Below are positions 1 through 8,087 of a stretch of DNA of 64,000 nucleotides, in pieces. Position 1 is the stretch's first letter, and each line of letters begins with the position of its first letter. The stretch comes from Ignavibacteria bacterium (GTDB lineage Bacteria > Bacteroidota > Ignavibacteria > Ignavibacteriales > Melioribacteraceae). The notes beneath the pieces are model-generated. The model was not told the origin of the DNA. It made no database searches and saw only the letters and a list, made by a program, of their open reading frames with translations. The stretch is from positions 1-64,000 of the forward strand of contig WPAE01000030.1 of assembly GCA_009773205.1 (NCBI GenBank). The letters run 5' to 3'. A program made the position numbers and the translations under genes.

Positions 1-44
1 TAGGAGGCATTTAATATGAAAAAATAAAAGCGGTATCTTTACAT

Positions 45-935
45 TTAAGGTGAGGAATGAAGTGAACCTGGAACTGGGGAATAAAATGGTTTTTGACATA
101 TTTTTCCACATTCATTCCCAAATTCATTCTTTACAACTTGCACAATGTCTGCACCTTTCTCTCCTTTTTTAACCGGCAATATTTCATCAAGCGGGAAATT
201 AACTTTCAGAAAATCTTCAAGTTCTAATTCTTGTACTTCGCCTTGAAGCTGCTGAGAACCCTGTTCTGATTTTTTCTTCAACTCTTCAATCTTTTCGTTC
301 ATTTGCCTTAACTGTTCATCTCTTTCACGAATTTTTAATTGGTACTCCATATCAGATTCACTCTTAGCTTTGCTATAAACCTCGGCTTTAGCAGCATCTA
401 CAGCTCGCTCTTTTTCTATGCTAAGTTTTTCTTTTTGTTCCTCTAATTCCCGTTTCTTTTTCCTTAATTCAAGTTCATTTGCTTCAGCTTCACTAAGTCG
501 TGTTTTTAGTTCACTTATCTTTTCAAGTAAATCTTCTTTCTCTAATTTCGATTCAACTTCAAACTTTTCTTTTAATTTCGATTCGATTTTCTTTCGTTCT
601 TCATCAAGCTTTTCACTAATTTCATTTTCTAGAGAATCTTTCTTTTTTTATATTTCTCGTTCGCGTTTTTTAAGATTAAGCTCTCTTTTAGCCAGATCAG
701 TAATGGGTTGTTCTTTTTCAGAAATCTGATTTTTAAGATCTAGTAATTCATAACTATATTTATATTCATACTCACTCTTAATTTTTAGCTCAATCTTTTC
801 TTCTGTTTCTTTCTTAAATCCAGCAAACTGATTTGTATACCGTTGTTCAACTTCATTTTCAATTTGTGTTGTCAACAAACTCGAAATCTCAATTTCCGTA
901 TTGCACTTAGGACAGTTAATTTTTTGAAATGTCAT
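45..935 (-). pseudogene. DUF2130-family protein, interrupted and truncated
   Basis: The reading frame starts at 935 after a strong ribosome site (GGAGG five bases upstream). It opens with a zinc-ribbon-like CPKC motif, then a long charged coiled coil typical of DUF2130 proteins. An ochre stop (648-650) interrupts it after about 95 codons. The same frame then stays open to 45, with no ATG between 647 and 351, and carries the family block GADIVQVVKNEFGNECGK. After about position 100 the family sequence ends and the frame runs into unrelated residues, so the conserved C-terminal half is missing (about 296 codons against roughly 400 or more in the family). The gene follows the GIY-YIG gene, whose stop codon lies beside this gene's ribosome site, so it was the last gene of the defence operon. 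DUF2130 proteins have no established activity. A sequencing error at 648-650 would explain the stop but not the missing C-terminus. Confidence 0.75.
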
Positions 936-944
936 AAATCCTCC

Positions 945-1778
945 TTAGAATTTTCGATTACCAAACGGCAATTTACTTTTCATTTCAAAAAATCTTTCTA
1001 ATAACTCCTTCTCCAAGTTTCTGGGTTCTGGAGGATTTCCTGTTGGTAAGAACCAAACGGAAAACATCTCCCAGTCACATAATTGGAATATTATTTCACC
1101 ACCACGATGTGGGCCTCTATCAGTTGTTTTCCCCGATGCATGATCAATAAAATCTTGCAAACGGGATTTTAAAGAACGAGGAGAATTACTACCTGCTAAT
1201 CCATAATATATTACATCAACATTTGATATCCACTTATTATTTAATTTTTCGGTTTCCCAAGGATTTACGACGTTGTTATTCTTAGATATTGCTTGTTCAT
1301 CTAATAAATTATAAATGTAATTTCCCGGTAAAGTTACAGCATAGAGACCAGGTGATTTTAATTTTATGTCTTTAGGTAATCCTTCTTTTATTAAGGTTTG
1401 GAATGATCCTAATTCTTCAAATCCACTTCTTGTAAGAAAATCTATGTTTGTTACATCATCATTCATAAAATGCAAGGAGCTATGATTGAACATGCTATTA
1501 ATAATGGGGTTTTGGGCCGGATAATTTTCTACTAAATCTTCTACCATTATCTTGTTCATTATTTCTTCATCTCTTCCTACAAGACCAACCAAAGTTTTAT
1601 TTCTTAAAAATAAATGTGGATAATTTTTTGTTCTTCCATGAATTTGAAATGCAGAGATTGAGGAGCCATCTCCCTTGAAATAATTATTGCGGTTATTAAC
1701 TTCTTCCGCAATTTGATTAGTGTTCATAGTACTATTGCGTTCTTTAAGTATTGAAATTATTTCTTCGTGAAGTGTCAT
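945..1778 (-). CDS. HARE-HTH domain fused to GIY-YIG-like nuclease
   Basis: The protein has 277 residues. Residues 1-68 form a HARE-HTH (HB1/ASXL) winged-helix domain with the block FQIHGRTKNYP, nearly the same as the first HARE-HTH of the ATPase at 2800-5079. The C-terminal part fits a GIY-YIG nuclease: GLY at 144-146, YYG at 191-193, the catalytic-type arginine R206 in SRLQDF, glutamates in ELLERF (258, 261) and an asparagine in the final GNRK. HARE-HTH domains have been proposed in the literature to read DNA modification in restriction enzymes, so this is probably a DNA endonuclease steered by its HARE domain (inference). The ATG at 1778 has GAGG five bases upstream. A 24-bp motif shared with the hsdR promoter lies 54 bp upstream, suggesting its own promoter. 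The GIY-YIG assignment rests on motif spacing only. Confidence 0.72.
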   Translation of the reverse strand: MTLHEEIISILKERNSTMNTNQIAEEVNNRNNYFKGDGSSISAFQIHGRTKNYPHLFLRNKTLVGLVGRDEEIMNKIMVEDLVENYPAQNPIINSMFNHSSLHFMNDDVTNIDFLTRSGFEELGSFQTLIKEGLPKDIKLKSPGLYAVTLPGNYIYNLLDEQAISKNNNVVNPWETEKLNNKWISNVDVIYYGLAGSNSPRSLKSRLQDFIDHASGKTTDRGPHRGGEIIFQLCDWEMFSVWFLPTGNPPEPRNLEKELLERFFEMKSKLPFGNRKF

Positions 1779-1831
1779 CTTAACCTCATAATTTTCTAAT
1801 GCTAAAATAAGCTAAGATATAGAAGGATAAG

Positions 1832-1855
1832 TTTTTGCAATGTTGTTGCAACACT
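1832..1855 (-). promoter_or_regulatory. Shared 24-bp putative operator, copy 1
   Basis: On the minus strand the core reads GTGTTGCARCAACATTGCA followed by an A-run. It matches 10421-10444 at 23 of 24 positions. It contains the palindromic half TTGCAA and a GTTG/CAAC inverted repeat. Thirteen bases beyond its TTGCAA is a TATATC hexamer, so the motif sits where a -35 element or operator would be for the HARE/GIY-YIG gene. No regulator is proven; the CARF/winged-helix protein of the same cluster is the obvious candidate. Confidence 0.55.
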
Positions 1856-1863
1856 GAGAGTTA

Positions 1864-2799
1864 TTAATTCTGAATAGTCACCTGATGTTCAAGAGAATTG
1901 ATTGTACCGGCAAAAGTAATTTTCTCTTTTATTCTGTAAACTGTGCTATTTTCTTGAATATTTTCCCAACGTTGTTTATATAGTGTATGACCTAATAAAC
2001 TTACATCAGTTGTTTCATTCGGTACCCCTTCATCAAAACCATAATCAACATTGATTCCACCAAATTCTGTTAAAAGATATCGTGGATGCTGATTCTCGCC
2101 ATCTTCAAGTCTAACCCATCTTATCACATCAATTTTCTTATTAACCGGAATATATCTAAAGAAATTTTTCTTGAATTCAGTTATAAAATGATTTGCTTCA
2201 ATCTTATCAGAGGTATGAATTTCAATTCTTTGATGATCCCTGGACACGCTGAATATTAATTCGAAATATTTTCTAAAAGCTCTAAAATAGCGGGGTGTGC
2301 CGGGATCAAAATGCGAATCCATAATTAATAATTGATTAGACATTTCAAAAAATGGCTTAAAACAACTACCTAAATCATTAACCGTTCTTTTAATAGCTTT
2401 TGAAGTTGAATTTTTCCATTTTTCATGGAATTCGTCTATATCATCAGCGTATAAGCTCCCATCATTCTTCGTATTCGAGATAATAGCATGAAATTCTTTT
2501 ATTCTGTTGGAAGCAATAGCGTTTGTAATCCAATCAGTATTGGAATTATAATCCCGATGATTTCTTACAAATTTTTTGTCAAAGTCTAAATCATCATTAT
2601 GCAGAATTTCTTCTATTCTCTTAAGTTTTATAGGAGTTAAATCAGTATTTGTTTGACAACAATCATAAACTAATTTTTTCCACTTTTTAGGAAAACGAGA
2701 TATCATTCTTCCTGTTTCGCACCCAAACTGAGAAGTAAATCGATTGAAATCCTTCCAATTAGATATAACTTCAGGGTCAAGCGCAAATTCAAGTATCAT
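1864..2799 (-). CDS. Partner protein of HARE-HTH ATPase, possible degenerate PLD fold
   Basis: The protein has 311 residues, is soluble, and has no signal peptide or membrane segment. Its ATG follows directly on the stop codon of the upstream ATPase (TAA then ATG), with GAGGAA in the upstream gene as ribosome site, so the two are probably translated together. The middle (about 150-200) reads LLIMDSHFDPGTPRYFRAF, then an IEIHTSDK segment. Near residues 235-275 come HPRYLLTEFGGINVDYGFDEG and VSLLGHTLYKQRW. From memory this layout resembles an uncharacterised group found beside defence ATPases, whose histidine-anchored block recalls the second half of phospholipase D-like domains. The complete HxK(x4)D signature is not present, so catalysis is doubtful. 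It could be an effector, or an adaptor for the ATPase. Confidence 0.5.
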   Translation of the reverse strand: MILEFALDPEVISNWKDFNRFTSQFGCETGRMISRFPKKWKKLVYDCCQTNTDLTPIKLKRIEEILHNDDLDFDKKFVRNHRDYNSNTDWITNAIASNRIKEFHAIISNTKNDGSLYADDIDEFHEKWKNSTSKAIKRTVNDLGSCFKPFFEMSNQLLIMDSHFDPGTPRYFRAFRKYFELIFSVSRDHQRIEIHTSDKIEANHFITEFKKNFFRYIPVNKKIDVIRWVRLEDGENQHPRYLLTEFGGINVDYGFDEGVPNETTDVSLLGHTLYKQRWENIQENSTVYRIKEKITFAGTINSLEHQVTIQN

Positions 2800-5079
2800 T
2801 TAGAAAAGTTCCTCAGCTCTTTCCGTAAAAAATCCTTGCGGCCATTTAATGGCAAAATCCCCATCTTCTGTAATTGGTATGCTTACAAGTTCCGCCCCTT
2901 TTGGTGTCATATTAACATAAATAACATTAACATCCTCCGGTTTAATGCTTGGAATACCCGGTGGTAATTCTCCTTCTGAAGATTCCCTAATACGCCTTAA
3001 TATTCGCAGCATCATATGCTCACTATGATTTTCCAATATTAACACATTTTTATTTTCACCAAGAGCAGATTCTATGACAACATCACCTAGTTCAGCTTGA
3101 AGAGCGGGATGCAAATGGATTTCAGGTTGTTCAATCATTATGATTTTATTTTTATTTCCATATAGATTAACAAGAACTGGAATTACTTGACTAATCCCAA
3201 AACCTACATCTCTATGACTTACAACTATTTTTTTATCTACATCAAATAATACAAGATCGTTAATCCCTTCGACAGCATCGGGTTCATTTATTTTTTTACT
3301 TATCTTTTCAACTACTTCTTCTTCACTATACCATGTTGATAGTTTACTCAAATCAAAATCCAGCTCTTTGGCAGCCTCATGCAATTGAGAAATAAAATCA
3401 TTCCCATTTGTATCAGCATATTTTCTTACCTCAAGCCGATATTTCGAATTCATTTTTTTATTTTTATCCCCACTCAACCATCCATTAACTTTATCTCTTG
3501 TTATTCTTATATCTCGAAGTTTTTCCCAAGCTTCACCACCTCCGGCTTTCCAGTTGGGATCATTATTACTGCTAAATGGAAGGTGCCTTGGAGGGTAAGA
3601 CCTTACTGGGCCCAAATAAACCATTGTTGAAAATTGCCTTTCAACATTGTCATATATTTCTTCAAATAAATCATTGAGTCTAAAAGGAAGAAATAGATTC
3701 AGCGCATTAAAAAAATCTACTGCTAGTGAACTTTTACTAATCGGTTGAATAACCTGAGAAGATTCGATTTGATTTTGTTCTCTCTTTGCAAGCTTAATTC
3801 CTTTCGGAATAAAATTGTTTGGAGAAGCATAAAGATCAACAACAAGTTTATCCATGCATTCGTCAATTACCAACCAATCATCATCATCAATATTTGTTTT
3901 TGTAGAATGGGTTAACAACAAAGCTGATATTAACTCTTTAAGAAAAGGAGTCTTTTTGTTGAGATAATCAATTCTAAAGATTGCAAACATTGGACCCATT
4001 AAGTTTGCATTTGCACTCATACTTAAAAGAGGTTCATCGTTTAATTGAATTTCATACTTTTCAACGAAAGGATTTCCAACTGGAATAAACTCACCTGTTG
4101 AGACTTCATCAAAATAATCGATTTCGTTTTCAACGCGTATTATTTTCTTTTCCTTCTTTTCCTTTTGGGGTTGTGATATTTCTAAGAGAACTTTTATTTT
4201 ATTAATAAAAGGAAACTCACTTTTTAATTTTGTTTCATTCGAATCTATTTCTATTGCAAATTTTAATCTTTGATTTGGATCTCGTTTATTTAATAACTGC
4301 TTGAATCCACCTAAATCAACTGAATCTCCACTAATTGTCATGAAATGTGTATCAAGAATTTTTGTTGTGAAAGCATTATTAAGGTATAATATCGAGTGAA
4401 TTAGACTTGATTTACCTGAGCTATTAGGTCCGAATAAAAGTGTAATTGGTTTTAGTTTTAGCTCCTGCAGATTTGCATATGCCTTAAAGTTAGCCACCGA
4501 AACTGACTTTAAGTTTATATTTATTTTGTTTGTTTCTATTTTAGAATTAAAATCGCTCAATTCTTGCTTTAATAATTCTGTGTGATCTCTAAGTTCACTA
4601 ACATCATCACCTTCATCATCCCATTTCGCTAGTCTAACAACATCACCATTTACATCAAATATTTTTGAAAAAGATTTAACAGTAGTAAATATCTGTCCCG
4701 GTGTAACCTTGCTACCATCTGGATTTTTATAAATTTCTCTTGTGTTTATTGTATCTGCAATAACTTTTGTTGTTAGCTCTTCTCCATTGATATTTAATAT
4801 CTCGCTTATCTCCACATCTAACGTAACCGACTTCTTTGCTGTTATTTTATCTGCATTTTCTTTTTGCCACTCTATTAATCCAACATAATTACCTTCTCTA
4901 AAAAATAAATCCGGATAATTTTTTGTTCGTCCATGAATTTGAAATGGAGTTACTTCTGATCCATCTTTTTTTAGATAGTTTTTCCTCTGATTAACCTTAT
5001 CGGCAATATCTTTTGTGCGTAACTTTTCTCCCGTTTCTTTTAGGATTGCTACAATTTCTTCGTGTAACGTTATTGCCAT
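2800..5079 (-). CDS. HARE-HTH x2 / DUF3696-type AAA ATPase
   Basis: Residue numbers count from a GTG three codons before the chosen ATG at 5079, which has AGGTG six bases upstream. Two HARE-HTH domains come first (about 4-73 and 93-156), then an ABC/SMC-like ATPase: Walker A GPNSSGKSS at 220-228, a long middle insert, GFGISQVIPV (signature-like region, about 630), Walker B IIMIEQPEIHLHP around 650-661 and a switch histidine in LENHSEHMMLR. The C-terminus EDGDFAIKWPQGFFTERAEELF-type ending is characteristic of DUF3696 ATPases, relatives of OLD/AAA15 defence ATPases. The second HARE copy is more divergent than the first, which closely matches that of the GIY-YIG gene. It lies ten bases after hsdS and runs into the 311-residue partner. 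It is probably the motor or sensor of a defence module acting on modified or unmodified DNA (inference). Confidence 0.8.
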   Translation of the reverse strand: MAITLHEEIVAILKETGEKLRTKDIADKVNQRKNYLKKDGSEVTPFQIHGRTKNYPDLFFREGNYVGLIEWQKENADKITAKKSVTLDVEISEILNINGEELTTKVIADTINTREIYKNPDGSKVTPGQIFTTVKSFSKIFDVNGDVVRLAKWDDEGDDVSELRDHTELLKQELSDFNSKIETNKININLKSVSVANFKAYANLQELKLKPITLLFGPNSSGKSSLIHSILYLNNAFTTKILDTHFMTISGDSVDLGGFKQLLNKRDPNQRLKFAIEIDSNETKLKSEFPFINKIKVLLEISQPQKEKKEKKIIRVENEIDYFDEVSTGEFIPVGNPFVEKYEIQLNDEPLLSMSANANLMGPMFAIFRIDYLNKKTPFLKELISALLLTHSTKTNIDDDDWLVIDECMDKLVVDLYASPNNFIPKGIKLAKREQNQIESSQVIQPISKSSLAVDFFNALNLFLPFRLNDLFEEIYDNVERQFSTMVYLGPVRSYPPRHLPFSSNNDPNWKAGGGEAWEKLRDIRITRDKVNGWLSGDKNKKMNSKYRLEVRKYADTNGNDFISQLHEAAKELDFDLSKLSTWYSEEEVVEKISKKINEPDAVEGINDLVLFDVDKKIVVSHRDVGFGISQVIPVLVNLYGNKNKIIMIEQPEIHLHPALQAELGDVVIESALGENKNVLILENHSEHMMLRILRRIRESSEGELPPGIPSIKPEDVNVIYVNMTPKGAELVSIPITEDGDFAIKWPQGFFTERAEELF

Positions 5080-5088
5080 TAGATTCAC

Positions 5089-6345
5089 CTAACTAAATTT
5101 TTCTAAAAATTTTTTCTGTTCTTCCATTTCTTGAAGTATCTCTTTCATATGTGCTGCCCGCCAGGATGCGGTTAGACTTCCATCAAAAGCTTTCGATAAT
5201 AATAAATCAAATAAGTTCTGTATTTTTTTATTTGCTTGTTCCCTTAAATCTCTTTTCAGTTCCAGATTGATAATAATATCGTCAAACTTTTTTATTAATG
5301 ATTCTTTTTGTGTCGGATACGGTATACTCATATTTAATATGTCTGAATCAGAAACGGCTGGATAAGAGGCTCCTCTAGCCAAAGTCATTAATTTTTCTGA
5401 AAACCAATTTAATCTTGATAAAGCATAAAGAAATCCAAAACCATAATCTGCTTTTGTTCTTATAACACAAAACCCTGTGCTACAAACTTGATTATCCAAA
5501 TCTTTTGGAACTAGAGCTGTCGCTTTTAAATAAGGTCTAACTGTTGAAATAATAACATCATTGTGCTTTATAATTTGTTTTGCCCTACTTGGTGCATCTG
5601 AGCCAAAATATTTAGAATAAGAAATTATTTTCCCCGTTTTCCCATCAACACTTGATATATCAATATAATTAAACTCAATGTCGGGATATTTTTTGAAATC
5701 TTTCTGTTCGACTTTTTTAACTATTTCTCTTATTGTCATTATTCCACTATATGTAAGTGGATCCCCAAACATCTCGGTAAACAACGTCGGGACAATTTTC
5801 TCTGCTTTTTCATCTGCTTGTTTGCGAAGTTTACGTATTTCATCAGCTTGGTCTAATATTTCAATAATCCGATATTGCTCGGAACGTGGTGGAAGTGGTA
5901 ATTGATGATTCTGTAAGAAATTTAAAGGAACGCGTTGTTGACCAACCGCTCCACTCATTCTTAGTTTAGCTTCTTTTCTAAATGATTCTTGACGCAAATA
6001 ATAATAAAGATATTTATTGACTAATAAATTACTGACGCGTAATACATGAAATTCCGTTGAACCATAACCTATTCCATTCTTTAGATTTTTGGCTATAGCT
6101 ATTTTTCCATTTTCCATACATGGAGTAATTTTAGCAAAAAGAATGTCATCTTCTTTAAAAAAAGTAAATCCCTTTTTTACATCCTTAATCCTTCTCACAA
6201 TTAATTCTTCTATTTCGCAACTTACTTCTGACACTGCTTGCATTGGCACAAACGATACTTGATAATCATCTACATAATTACTTTGTTCATTATTTCGCGG
6301 ATTAATTTGGCATAGTTTTGATATTTGAACATTGCTCCAGTTCAT
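5089..6345 (-). CDS. hsdS: Type I restriction-modification specificity subunit
   Basis: HsdS gives sequence specificity to type I methyltransferase and restriction complexes. The 418-residue protein has the usual two half-repeats: a first target-recognition domain (about 1-150), the conserved helical spacer LPLPPRSEQYRIIEILDQA leading into RKQADEKAEKIVPTLF (about 150-195), a second recognition domain (about 200-340), and a second spacer ending in LFDLLLSKAFDG (about 380-395). The two halves should read the two parts of a split recognition site, which cannot be predicted by eye. The ATG overlaps the hsdM stop in an ATGA arrangement, so translation is coupled. Length and architecture are complete. 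Confidence 0.93.
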   Translation of the reverse strand: MNWSNVQISKLCQINPRNNEQSNYVDDYQVSFVPMQAVSEVSCEIEELIVRRIKDVKKGFTFFKEDDILFAKITPCMENGKIAIAKNLKNGIGYGSTEFHVLRVSNLLVNKYLYYYLRQESFRKEAKLRMSGAVGQQRVPLNFLQNHQLPLPPRSEQYRIIEILDQADEIRKLRKQADEKAEKIVPTLFTEMFGDPLTYSGIMTIREIVKKVEQKDFKKYPDIEFNYIDISSVDGKTGKIISYSKYFGSDAPSRAKQIIKHNDVIISTVRPYLKATALVPKDLDNQVCSTGFCVIRTKADYGFGFLYALSRLNWFSEKLMTLARGASYPAVSDSDILNMSIPYPTQKESLIKKFDDIIINLELKRDLREQANKKIQNLFDLLLSKAFDGSLTASWRAAHMKEILQEMEEQKKFLEKFS

Positions 6346-8084
6346 ATTGATATTTTTATTTCTTTCAAAAGGTTTTCTAATTTTTTAGTAATATTTTTTT
6401 CTATATCAATTGTTTCTTCGAGCAATTCAACAAGATTTTCTTCATTGTTTTTGTTAATAATCTGTGGTTTATATCTTCCAGCAGTTAAGTTGTAATCATT
6501 CTCTGAAATTCTATCAGCAAGAACCCACCAACATTTTGGTTCTTCACTTCCATGCCCTAGGATTGAGAGACCTTCAACCCCGGGTGGATTTTTGAAACCA
6601 AACTTTTTGTATATGTTCCATTGGTTAATCAAATCCGGTATATCATTTTTATCAGGTGTTTCCGGTCGCCCGCCACCAGTTATTTTATCCGGATCATATC
6701 CATCATTTTTTATTTCATAGAACCAAACCTTTTGAGTGGCTATGTTATTTTCAAACAACGAATCTTTAACCAGTTTTCTAAAAAGCAGAATTGAAGTCTT
6801 TACTCCCGCATATGGTTTAAATACTCCAGCAGGTAAACTAATTACAGCTTGCAAGTTGAATTTTTCTATCAGTTTTACTCGCAGTTCAATATGAGCTGTA
6901 GTTGAACCAAACAGCAACCCTTCTGGAACAATAACAGCACATCTGCCGCCTTCTGCTAGTGCATCAAACATAACCGCTAAAAATAATAATTCACTTTTTT
7001 TAGTGTTCTTGGGAAGATTTTCTCTAATTGATTCTTTTGGCAATACACCCGCAAAAGGGGGATTGGATAAAATAACTTTATACTTTCTATATAAATCTTC
7101 ATCAGTAAGACCACCCATTTCAGAGAGAGTATTTCCTCTTTTAATGTTTGCTTTAGAAATTCCATGCAGCACCATGTTCATTGTGGCGATTCTCATTATC
7201 TGTCGGCTAACGTCTATTCCATACAGAGAATCTTCTAGTAAGTGCCAATCTGGAATATTTACACCATCGCCTTTTTCATATGTCATCAAATTTGGATTGG
7301 ATTCTTTAAGTTCTCCCAAGAACTTTTTTCTTAATTTCGGATCAGTATCAAATGGTAATTCACTATCATTAAATTTTAAATGGCTTTCGCTGTTTAGTTT
7401 TTCAAGATATTTTCTAATTAACCATTCCTCACCATAGATAGGCACTTCCTCAATTCTTTGCGAGTATTTGGACATAATATATTCGAGTGCATCAATTAAA
7501 AAACCCGCAGTTCCGCAAGCCGGATCATAAATTGTATCACCGATTTCCGGTTCAACAAGTTCAACCATAAGTTTTCTGATTTGACGAGGAGTTCTAAACT
7601 GTCCAAGTAACGACCCCTCCATAGTATTAAGATATGTAAGCATGTATTCGTAAATATCACCTTTAACATCAGACCCTAAGGAAGAAAAAATTATCGAATC
7701 AATTTCATCTATAACTTCTTTGAGAACATTTGGATCATGAATCTCTAATACTGCATCACGGAAGTATGCAGCTATGTATTCATTATCGCTATTAATATTA
7801 GACATGTATGGAAACACTTCATCACGAATAAATTTGTGTAACTTATCTCCGCTATAAAATCTCCACTTACTCCAACGGAATCTTTCAGCTTGCTCTGGGT
7901 ATAATGTCTTGGCTCTGCTGCTCCCTAAACGTATCTGTTGAGCAATATCGTTTTCCCTTTCATCAAGGAGTTTAAGATAGATGAGATATGAGATTTGCTC
8001 GATGTAAGTAATTGGATTATTAACTCCGCCGGCGAAAAGTATATTTGTAATTTTATCTAGCTTTCTTCGTAAATCTTGATTCAT
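6342..8084 (-). CDS. hsdM: Type I restriction-modification methyltransferase subunit
   Basis: HsdM transfers a methyl group from S-adenosylmethionine to adenine N6 in the site chosen by HsdS. The 580-residue protein has the HsdM N-terminal helical domain (about 1-140), motif I DPACGTAGF at 187-195, and the catalytic NPPF at 341-344. An insert between these motifs (about 205-290) makes it longer than the roughly 500 residues of classic HsdM. The gene begins three bases after the hsdR stop and overlaps hsdS by four bases, giving the order R-M-S in one transcript. All catalytic motifs are present, so it should be active. Confidence 0.95.
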   Translation of the reverse strand: MNQDLRRKLDKITNILFAGGVNNPITYIEQISYLIYLKLLDERENDIAQQIRLGSSRAKTLYPEQAERFRWSKWRFYSGDKLHKFIRDEVFPYMSNINSDNEYIAAYFRDAVLEIHDPNVLKEVIDEIDSIIFSSLGSDVKGDIYEYMLTYLNTMEGSLLGQFRTPRQIRKLMVELVEPEIGDTIYDPACGTAGFLIDALEYIMSKYSQRIEEVPIYGEEWLIRKYLEKLNSESHLKFNDSELPFDTDPKLRKKFLGELKESNPNLMTYEKGDGVNIPDWHLLEDSLYGIDVSRQIMRIATMNMVLHGISKANIKRGNTLSEMGGLTDEDLYRKYKVILSNPPFAGVLPKESIRENLPKNTKKSELLFLAVMFDALAEGGRCAVIVPEGLLFGSTTAHIELRVKLIEKFNLQAVISLPAGVFKPYAGVKTSILLFRKLVKDSLFENNIATQKVWFYEIKNDGYDPDKITGGGRPETPDKNDIPDLINQWNIYKKFGFKNPPGVEGLSILGHGSEEPKCWWVLADRISENDYNLTAGRYKPQIINKNNEENLVELLEETIDIEKNITKKLENLLKEIKISI

Positions 8085-8087
8085 TTA

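Noticed and set aside
418-729. 103-codon plus-strand ORF rich in Ser and Phe
   Set aside because: It is the antisense of the DUF2130 coiled coil; composition reflects the complementary strand.
7003-7437. 144-codon plus-strand ORF inside hsdM
   Set aside because: Hydrophobic shadow frame opposite a clear methyltransferase gene.
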